NCBI GenBank assembly: GCA_965223035.1
Contig: OZ244980.1
Span: forward strand, 5,394,001 to 5,458,000
Length of the DNA: 64,000 nt
Source: CAMDPA01 sp965223035
GTDB lineage: Bacteria > Pseudomonadota > Alphaproteobacteria > Rhizobiales > Hyphomicrobiaceae
Direction: 5' to 3'
Part shown: piece by piece, positions 58,666 through 64,000 of the stretch
Position numbering within the stretch: position 1 is the first letter of the stretch
Layout: the number at the start of each line of letters is the position of its first letter
The notes under the pieces: generated by a model
Told to the model about the DNA's origin: nothing
What the model saw: only the letters and a program-made list of their open reading frames with translations
The model's database searches: none
Position numbers and translations under genes: made by a program

Positions 58666-60170
58666 CAGGGTTCGAGCAGCTCGCGGCTCAGCTCCCGATC
58701 CTGTTGGTCGTGCTGCCGCTGATTGGCGCCTTGTTGACGGCATTCCTACGGCGTGGAGCGACCGCCTGGCTGGTCGCTCTACTGGTCAGCATTGCGCTGC
58801 CGTTCTTAGCTGTGGCGCTGCTATTGAAGGTGCTGGCGACCGGGCAGACCATCTCCTACGGCATCGGCGGTTGGCCGCCGCCAATCGGCATCGAATACCG
58901 GGTTGATACGCTGAACGCGTTTGTGCTGACGGTGGTGACGGTGATCGGCGCGTTCATCATGCCGTACGCTCGCCGCAGCGTTGCCCACGAGGTGTTCGAG
59001 CACCAGCAGGCGTGGTTTTACACCATGTACTTACTGTGTTTGGCTGGCTTGCTCGGGATCACCGTCACGGGCGACGCGTTCAACGTCTTCGTGTTTATGG
59101 AGGTGTCTTCGCTCGCCACCTACGTGCTGATCGCCCTCGGCCGCCACCGTCGCGCATTGTTGGCCTCGTACCAATATCTGATCATCGGCACCATCGGTGC
59201 CACGCTCTACGTGATCGGCATCGGCCTGCTTTACGTGGTGACCGGCAGCCTCAATCTGCATGACATTTCGGGCCGGCTGGCGGGCGCCTCGGCGGAGTAT
59301 TCGCGCACCGTGATGGCGGCGCTGGCGTTCTTGACCGTCGGCGTGAGTCTCAAGCTGGCGTTGTTTCCGATGCACGTTTGGCTCCCCAACGCCTACGCGT
59401 ACGCACCGTCTACGGCTGCCGCTTTCCTCGCCGGCACGGCCACCAAGGTTGCCGTTTATTTGCTGATTCGCTTGTTCTTTTCGGTGTTCGGTGTCGCCAT
59501 CAGTCTGGAGCGGCTCCCGGTCAACGAGATCTTAATGGTGCTGTCGCTGGCCGCGATGTTCATCGCCTCACTGATCGCCATCTTCGAAAATAACGCCAAG
59601 CGGATGATGGCCTACTCCTCCGTCGCGCAAATCGGCTATATTACGTTGGGCATCGCCATCGGCAACGCCGCGGGGCTGGCGGGCGGCATTGTCCATCTGT
59701 TCAATCATGCGGTGATGAAAACGGTGCTGTTTATGGCGCTCGGCGCGATGCTGTACCGGCTCGGCTCGGTGCAGGTCGTCGACTTGGCCGGGCTGGGGCG
59801 AAAGATGCCGCTCACCACCGCGGCGCTGGTGCTGGCCGGGTTGGGTTTGATCGGCGTGCCCGGGACGGTCGGGTTCGTTTCGAAATGGTACCTGGCGGTG
59901 GGCGCGGTGGAGTACGGGTCGTGGTGGTTGGCGTTTGCAATTGTCGCCAGCTCGCTGTTGGCCGTCGTCTACGTCGGCCGCCTGGTTGAGGTCGCCTACC
60001 TCCGCCCGCCCCCGGAAAGCGCGCAGACGGCACGCGAACCACCGTTCTCGATGTTGCTACCGATCCTGGTGCTGGCCGCGGCGACCGTCTATTTCGGCTT
60101 CGACACGCGGTTGACCGGGGATGTCGCCGCCGCCGCCGCTCAGGCCTTGCTGCGGGGGGGCGCACAATGA
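58662..60170 (+). CDS. mrpD: Mrp antiporter ion-pump subunit D, first of three
   Basis: 502 residues; ATG 58662 overlaps the mrpC stop. About 14 TMs of the NuoL/M/N type. Glu147 in VFVFMEVSSLATYVLIALG, Lys231 in VSLKLALFPMHVWLPNAYAY and Lys262 in AGTATKVAVYLLIR are the TM5/TM7/TM8 charges that move protons. Also FENNAKRMMAYSSVAQIGYI and GTVGFVSKWYLA. Closest in layout to canonical MrpD. Pumps or exchanges protons for monovalent cations. Confidence 0.95.
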   Translation: MTGFEQLAAQLPILLVVLPLIGALLTAFLRRGATAWLVALLVSIALPFLAVALLLKVLATGQTISYGIGGWPPPIGIEYRVDTLNAFVLTVVTVIGAFIMPYARRSVAHEVFEHQQAWFYTMYLLCLAGLLGITVTGDAFNVFVFMEVSSLATYVLIALGRHRRALLASYQYLIIGTIGATLYVIGIGLLYVVTGSLNLHDISGRLAGASAEYSRTVMAALAFLTVGVSLKLALFPMHVWLPNAYAYAPSTAAAFLAGTATKVAVYLLIRLFFSVFGVAISLERLPVNEILMVLSLAAMFIASLIAIFENNAKRMMAYSSVAQIGYITLGIAIGNAAGLAGGIVHLFNHAVMKTVLFMALGAMLYRLGSVQVVDLAGLGRKMPLTTAALVLAGLGLIGVPGTVGFVSKWYLAVGAVEYGSWWLAFAIVASSLLAVVYVGRLVEVAYLRPPPESAQTAREPPFSMLLPILVLAAATVYFGFDTRLTGDVAAAAAQALLRGGAQ

Positions 60171-61717
60171 ACGCACTGACGCCTGAGCAGCTTGTGCTGG
60201 CCGCGCTGATCGTACCGCTCGTGGGCGCTGCGCTGATCCCCTTGTTCCATCGCTATCCCAACCTGCGCGAGACGGTCACGTTGGTCACCGCCGCGCTGCT
60301 CGCCATCATCGTGTGGAGCCTGCTCGGGCCGGTTTTGGCCGGCGAGCGCCCCGAAGCGCTCAACCTGCACATTGCCGTCGGGCTGTCTTTGGCGTTCAAG
60401 GTCGAGCCGATCGGGCTGATGTTCGCGTTGGTTGCCTCGACCCTCTGGATCGTCAACTCGATCTATTCGATTGGCTACATGCGCGGCAACAAGGAGCCGC
60501 GACAGACCACCTTTTACGTGTGTTTCGCCGTGGCGATCGCGTCGACCATGGGCATTGCATTCGCCGGCAATCTATTCACGTTGTTCTTGTTCTACGAGGC
60601 TTTGACGTTGTCGACCTACCCGTTGGTGACGCACAAGGCCAACCTGGAAGCCAAGAACGCGGGCCGCGTTTATCTGCTGTTGCTACTCGGCACGTCCATG
60701 CTGCTGCTGCTGCCGGCCATCATCATCACGGCCGTCGTCGCGGGAACGCTGGACTTCACGGCGGGAGGGATCCTGGCCGGCAAGGTCAGCCCGATCGAGA
60801 TGGGGGTGCTGCTTGCGCTGTACGCCTTGGGCATCGGCAAGGCGGCGCTGATACCGATCCATTTTTGGCTGCCGGCGGCGATGGTGGCGCCGACCCCCGT
60901 CAGTGCCCTGTTGCACGCCGTTGCGGTGGTCAAGGCGGGCGTGTTCACGGTGTTGAAAGTGGTTGTTTATGTTTTTGGAATCGATGCGCTTTCGACCAGT
61001 GGCATGAATGAATGGCTGATCTGGTTGGCCTGTTTCACGATCATTGCGGCATCGCTGGTGGCTTTGCGGCAGGATAATCTCAAGAAGCGGCTGGCCTACT
61101 CGACAGTTTCACAGCTGTCGTATGTGGTGCTTGGCGCCGCCTTGGCGACGACCGTTAGCGTGGCTGGCGGCGCGCTGCACATCGTTATGCATGCTGCCGG
61201 TAAGATCACCCTCTTTTTTTGCGCCGGCGCAATCTACACAGCAGCTCATAAAACCGAGGTGAGCGAACTCGACGGCATTGGCCGAACCATGCCGTTTACC
61301 ATGGCGGCATTCGCCATCGGTTCTTTGAGCTTGATCGGGTTGCCACCTTTGGGTGGGATTTGGAGCAAACTTCTGCTGGGCATCGGTGCGCTGGACGCAA
61401 ACCTGCAATTTGCCCTGGTTGTTTTGATGATCAGCTCATTGCTGAATGTGGCCTACTTGATGCCGATCGTGGCGAGAGCCTTCTTCTTGCCCGTCAAGTC
61501 CAGCTCCGACCATGGGCATGGGACGCCAGATGAAGATGGTCTCGACGATCCCGCGCAGCAACACACCTCCGTAGCTAACCGCGGGCGATGGGCAATCAAA
61601 GAAGCGCCGCTTCCTTGCGTTGTCGCCCTGTGCTTCACGGCGCTGCTGTGCATAGTGCTTTTCTTCTATGCCGGACAGGTGCAATCGCTCATTTTACCGG
61701 CGTTGTCGGCCAAGTAA
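60167..61717 (+). CDS. Mrp/NuoL-M-like ion-pump subunit, second of three
   Basis: 516 residues; ATG 60167 overlaps the mrpD stop. Charge residues: Glu144 in TLFLFYEALTLSTYPLVTH, Lys225 in GIGKAALIPIHFWLPAAMVA, Lys256 in LHAVAVVKAGVFTVLKVV. Other family segments: VSALLHAVAVVKAGVF, DNLKKRLAYSTVSQLSYVVL. An acidic/His-rich loop near the C-terminus (SSSDHGHGTPDEDGLDDPAQ) is distinctive. It takes the place that the large N-terminal MrpA domain fills in canonical systems, or is a second D. Confidence 0.93.
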   Translation: MNALTPEQLVLAALIVPLVGAALIPLFHRYPNLRETVTLVTAALLAIIVWSLLGPVLAGERPEALNLHIAVGLSLAFKVEPIGLMFALVASTLWIVNSIYSIGYMRGNKEPRQTTFYVCFAVAIASTMGIAFAGNLFTLFLFYEALTLSTYPLVTHKANLEAKNAGRVYLLLLLGTSMLLLLPAIIITAVVAGTLDFTAGGILAGKVSPIEMGVLLALYALGIGKAALIPIHFWLPAAMVAPTPVSALLHAVAVVKAGVFTVLKVVVYVFGIDALSTSGMNEWLIWLACFTIIAASLVALRQDNLKKRLAYSTVSQLSYVVLGAALATTVSVAGGALHIVMHAAGKITLFFCAGAIYTAAHKTEVSELDGIGRTMPFTMAAFAIGSLSLIGLPPLGGIWSKLLLGIGALDANLQFALVVLMISSLLNVAYLMPIVARAFFLPVKSSSDHGHGTPDEDGLDDPAQQHTSVANRGRWAIKEAPLPCVVALCFTALLCIVLFFYAGQVQSLILPALSAK

Positions 61718-61727
61718 GAGACGAAGT

Positions 61728-62009
61728 ATGAGCACGCCCTCCGATAACGACCAGCATTCAACCCCACCTGCCGATCAACATTGGCTTGAAAGGCCGGCGA
61801 CCGTGCGCAGAATTGTGCACGCACTTTATCTGGTGTGTGCCATCGTTTTTTTGTTGGATATTTTTGTCCACGATCACAGCCCGTTCGCGATCGAGTACAT
61901 TTTCGGCTTCTACGGACTTTATGGATTCATCGGTTGTGTCTTTCTGGTGTTGGCCGCCAAGCTCTTGCGGGTCGTATTGATGCGGCCGGAGGACTACTAT
62001 GACCGCTGA
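61728..62009 (+). CDS. Small two-TM protein of the Mrp operon
   Basis: 93 residues from ATG 61728 (GACGAAGT upstream), between the second and third pump subunits; its stop overlaps the next ATG. A hydrophilic N-terminus (MSTPSDNDQHSTPPADQHWL) is followed by TMs VHALYLVCAIVFLLDIFVHD and IFGFYGLYGFIGCVFLVLAA, ending in LLRVVLMRPEDYYDR. It does not match MrpE, F, G or C. Its tight coupling implies a subunit or assembly role; no function is known to me. Confidence 0.85.
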   Translation: MSTPSDNDQHSTPPADQHWLERPATVRRIVHALYLVCAIVFLLDIFVHDHSPFAIEYIFGFYGLYGFIGCVFLVLAAKLLRVVLMRPEDYYDR

Positions 62010-63699
62010 GTTTTCCCCCGGTTTGATACTGATCTTAGGCGCGATCGTTGTTCCGTTTCTCCCACGCACGCTGCGTGGGATCTATATGCTGGCGCTCCCG
62101 ATCGTCGCCTTCTTTTATCTCCTATCGCTGCCGACCGGCGACCATGCTCAGATCGAGATACTGGGGCTGACGCTGAAGACGCTACGGATTGATCGGCTAA
62201 GCCTCATATTCGGCTACATCTTTCTGCTGGCCGCGTTCCTGAACGTTATCTACGCGCTGCACGATCAGGACCGGATCCAGCAAGTCGCCGGTCTGGTCTA
62301 CGCAGGCAGCGCGATCGGAGCGGTGTTTGCCGGCGACCTCGTCACGTTGTTCCTTTATTGGGAAGGCACGGCGATCGCATCGGTGTTTCTGATTTGGGCG
62401 CGACGATCCGAAAAAGCGTTCGGCGCCGGTATGAGGTATCTCATCATCCAGGTTGGCTCCGGTGTCATTTTATTGGCCGGGCTGATGCTGCACTACCGAG
62501 CAACGGGCTCGATCGCATTCGATCAACTCGGGTTGGACGGTAGTTTGGGCAATTGGTTGATCTTCATAGCCTTCGGGATCAAATGCGCGTTTCCGCTGCT
62601 GCATAACTGGTTGCAGGACGCTTATCCCGAGGCAACCGTGACCGGCACCGTCGCCCTTTCGGCGTTCACCACCAAACTAGCGGTCTATGCGCTGGCGCGC
62701 GGATACGCGGGGACCGACATTCTGATCGCCATCGGGGCGACGATGACGGCGTTCCCTATCTTTTATGCCGTGATCGAGAACGATTTGCGCCGCGTGTTGG
62801 CGTACAGCCTGAACAATCAGCTTGGTTTCATGGTCGTTGGTATTGGCATCGGCACCGAGTTGGCGCTCAATGGTACCGCCGCCCACGCGTTTTGCCACAT
62901 CCTCTATAAGGCACTGCTGTTCATGTCGATGGGAGCGGTGCTGTACCGGGTCGGCACGGTGAAAGGCTCCGAACTGGGCGGGCTGTTCAAGTCCATGCCC
63001 TGGACGACAGGTTTCTGTATCGTGGGCGCCGCATCAATTTCGGCATTTCCGCTGTTCAGCGGATTTGTTTCGAAGTCGATGATCATATCCGCGGCGATGA
63101 AGGAGGAGTTGCTGTGGACCTGGTTGATTCTCTTGTTTGCGAGCGCCGGCGTGTTTCACCATTCGGGGATTAAGATCCCATATTTTGCATTCTTCGCTCA
63201 TGATTCCGGGAAGCGGTGCGATGAAGCGCCCCTTAACATGCTGATCGCGATGGGAATCACCGCTGCGTTGTGCATTGGTATTGGCGTGTTTCCCTCGCTG
63301 TTGTATGCGATCTTGCCCTACCCGGTTGCCTACGAGCCGTATACCTTCGATCACGTGGTCACGCAGCTCCAGTTGTTGCTGTTCTCCGCACTGGCCTTCA
63401 CCGTGCTGATGCTCACGGGGGTCTATCCTCCTGAGCTGCGATCAATCAATCTCGACTTCGATTGGATCTACCGCAAGCTGGGCAAGGAGGTGCTGGTTGC
63501 GGCCGACCACGCGGCCGATTGGGTTTGGCAGCGGCTTGAGGGGGTTGCCCGCTCTATCGCCGTGGCGATCGCCAATGTGACCCATCACCATCACGGCCCC
63601 GACAGCATATTCGGTCGAGCCTGGCCGACCGGTCGCATGGCATTTTGGACCACCGTAATGCTCGGCGCATATCTGTTGGCCTCCTTCGTTCGCATGTGA
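61999..63699 (+). CDS. Mrp/NuoL-M-like ion-pump subunit, third of three
   Basis: 566 residues; ATG 61999 overlaps the preceding stop. Charge residues: Glu122 in TLFLYWEGTAIASVFLIWAR, Lys195 in AFGIKCAFPLLHNWLQDAYP, Lys226 in FTTKLAVYALARG. The D-A-Y-P-E-A-T-V-T-G segment differs from the L-P-N-A-Y-A-x-A-P of the first D subunit. A C-terminal extension with an amphipathic stretch (LRSINLDFDWIYRKLGKEVL), a His run (NVTHHHHGPDS) and a last TM is reminiscent of the NuoL-type lateral region. Last gene of the operon. Confidence 0.93.
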   Translation: MTAEFSPGLILILGAIVVPFLPRTLRGIYMLALPIVAFFYLLSLPTGDHAQIEILGLTLKTLRIDRLSLIFGYIFLLAAFLNVIYALHDQDRIQQVAGLVYAGSAIGAVFAGDLVTLFLYWEGTAIASVFLIWARRSEKAFGAGMRYLIIQVGSGVILLAGLMLHYRATGSIAFDQLGLDGSLGNWLIFIAFGIKCAFPLLHNWLQDAYPEATVTGTVALSAFTTKLAVYALARGYAGTDILIAIGATMTAFPIFYAVIENDLRRVLAYSLNNQLGFMVVGIGIGTELALNGTAAHAFCHILYKALLFMSMGAVLYRVGTVKGSELGGLFKSMPWTTGFCIVGAASISAFPLFSGFVSKSMIISAAMKEELLWTWLILLFASAGVFHHSGIKIPYFAFFAHDSGKRCDEAPLNMLIAMGITAALCIGIGVFPSLLYAILPYPVAYEPYTFDHVVTQLQLLLFSALAFTVLMLTGVYPPELRSINLDFDWIYRKLGKEVLVAADHAADWVWQRLEGVARSIAVAIANVTHHHHGPDSIFGRAWPTGRMAFWTTVMLGAYLLASFVRM

Positions 63700-63721
63700 A
63701 CGATCGTGGGCGCAGATGCCG

Positions 63722-64000
63722 TTACAAGATCGCGCGGTGGCCGTTGTCTCGGGTCGCGGCCGTGCCTCGCTGGGCATGGGCCTCCAGAAAAGCGATGATC
63801 TCGGCGGCGACATCGGTGCCAGTCGCGGTCTCGATGCCGCGCAAGCCAGGGGTCGAGTTCACCTCGATCACCAGCGGACCGCGTTGCGAGCGCAATAGGT
63901 CGACGCCGCAGGCGTTAAGACCCAATGCGTCGGCTGCGCCGATCGCTGCCGCCTGTTCCGCCTCGCTCAACTGGGTCGGCTGGGCCTTGCCGCCGCGATG
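63722..64000 (-). CDS. RimK-like ATP-grasp ligase, C-terminal part
   Basis: The last 92 codons; the gene continues past the right edge. Reads HRGGKAQPTQLSEAEQAAAI, GAADALGLNACGVDLLRSQR, then GPLVIEVNSTPGLRGIETAT and GTDVAAEIIAFLEAHA. V-D-L-L-R-S...P-L-V-x-E-V-N-S-x-P-G-L-x-G-I-E is the metal-binding end of the ATP-grasp fold in RimK (S6 glutamylation) and related alpha-L-glutamate ligases. Convergent with the Mrp operon. Which RimK subgroup cannot be decided from this part. Confidence 0.9.
   Translation of the reverse strand, partial: HRGGKAQPTQLSEAEQAAAIGAADALGLNACGVDLLRSQRGPLVIEVNSTPGLRGIETATGTDVAAEIIAFLEAHAQRGTAATRDNGHRAIL

Overview
The window comes from a GC-rich alphaproteobacterium. 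The evidence is a C4-pathway 5-aminolevulinate synthase (hemA), a membrane-bound ferritin (mbfA) with an Irr-type iron control element directly upstream, an H-NS/HvrA-like protein, and many TctC, TAXI and HpaB-type catabolic genes of the kind common in soil and aquatic Rhizobiales/Rhodospirillales relatives. I cannot name the genus. No rRNA, tRNA, CRISPR array, integrase or intact insertion sequence was seen.

Layout. 1-0.7 kb: start of a GST-like gene and an FmdE-like protein. 1.2-11.3 kb (minus strand): a four-gene unit with a signal-peptide HlyD adaptor, a GAF-TM-HlyD fusion, an M50 zinc protease fused to a HlyD adaptor, and an 1841-residue LEPR-XLL/DUF4347/vWA/Calx-beta surface protein. 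No ABC exporter or TolC gene accompanies it; this is the best candidate in the window for an under-described export/processing system. 12.5-24.3 kb: housekeeping and singleton genes (S9 peptidase, class I fumarase, rmlC-rmlA, DUF2793 protein, hemolysin III, carbonic anhydrase, PPK2, LigF-like GST). 24.5-25.3 kb: a decayed lipoyl E2 acyltransferase-acyl carrier protein pair. 25.5-33.1 kb: a minus-strand catabolic cluster (flavin reductase, two-subunit TPP decarboxylase, enamidase-like amidohydrolase, DUF454 protein, HpaB-type flavin monooxygenase, amino acid synthesis family protein) facing a divergent MarR regulator with a palindromic operator. 33.4-39.6 kb: hemA, H-NS-like gene, hrpB, mbfA. 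40.1-49.8 kb: a second HpaB-type oxygenase, D-2-hydroxyacid dehydrogenase, MDR dehydrogenase, hotdog thioesterase, acyl-CoA ligase, TauE exporter, TctC binding protein, aldo/keto reductase and TusA-like protein. 50.3 kb: an orphan Imm11-like protein. 51.2-55.9 kb: a TAXI-type TRAP transporter with two tandem binding proteins. 56.1-63.7 kb: a ten-gene Mrp-type cation/proton antiporter operon with three different ion-pump (NuoL/M/N-like) subunits. Right edge: a RimK-like ATP-grasp gene.

Intergenic DNA is strongly patterned. One composite palindromic element (complete form about 154 bp, ends CTAGAGCAAC and GATGATCTAG) appears in about fourteen full, partial, hybrid or decayed copies, in both orientations and never inside a confident gene. 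A second GC-rich hairpin family (best copy 46129-46214) occupies other gaps, sometimes next to the first. Several short tandem repeats are also present.

The 25-33 kb and 40-49 kb blocks read as aromatic or N-heterocyclic compound catabolism: reduced-flavin-dependent hydroxylation, hydrolysis of a cyclic amide, 2-oxoacid decarboxylation, CoA activation, and uptake of organic acids through TctC/TAXI binding proteins. Substrates cannot be read from the sequence.
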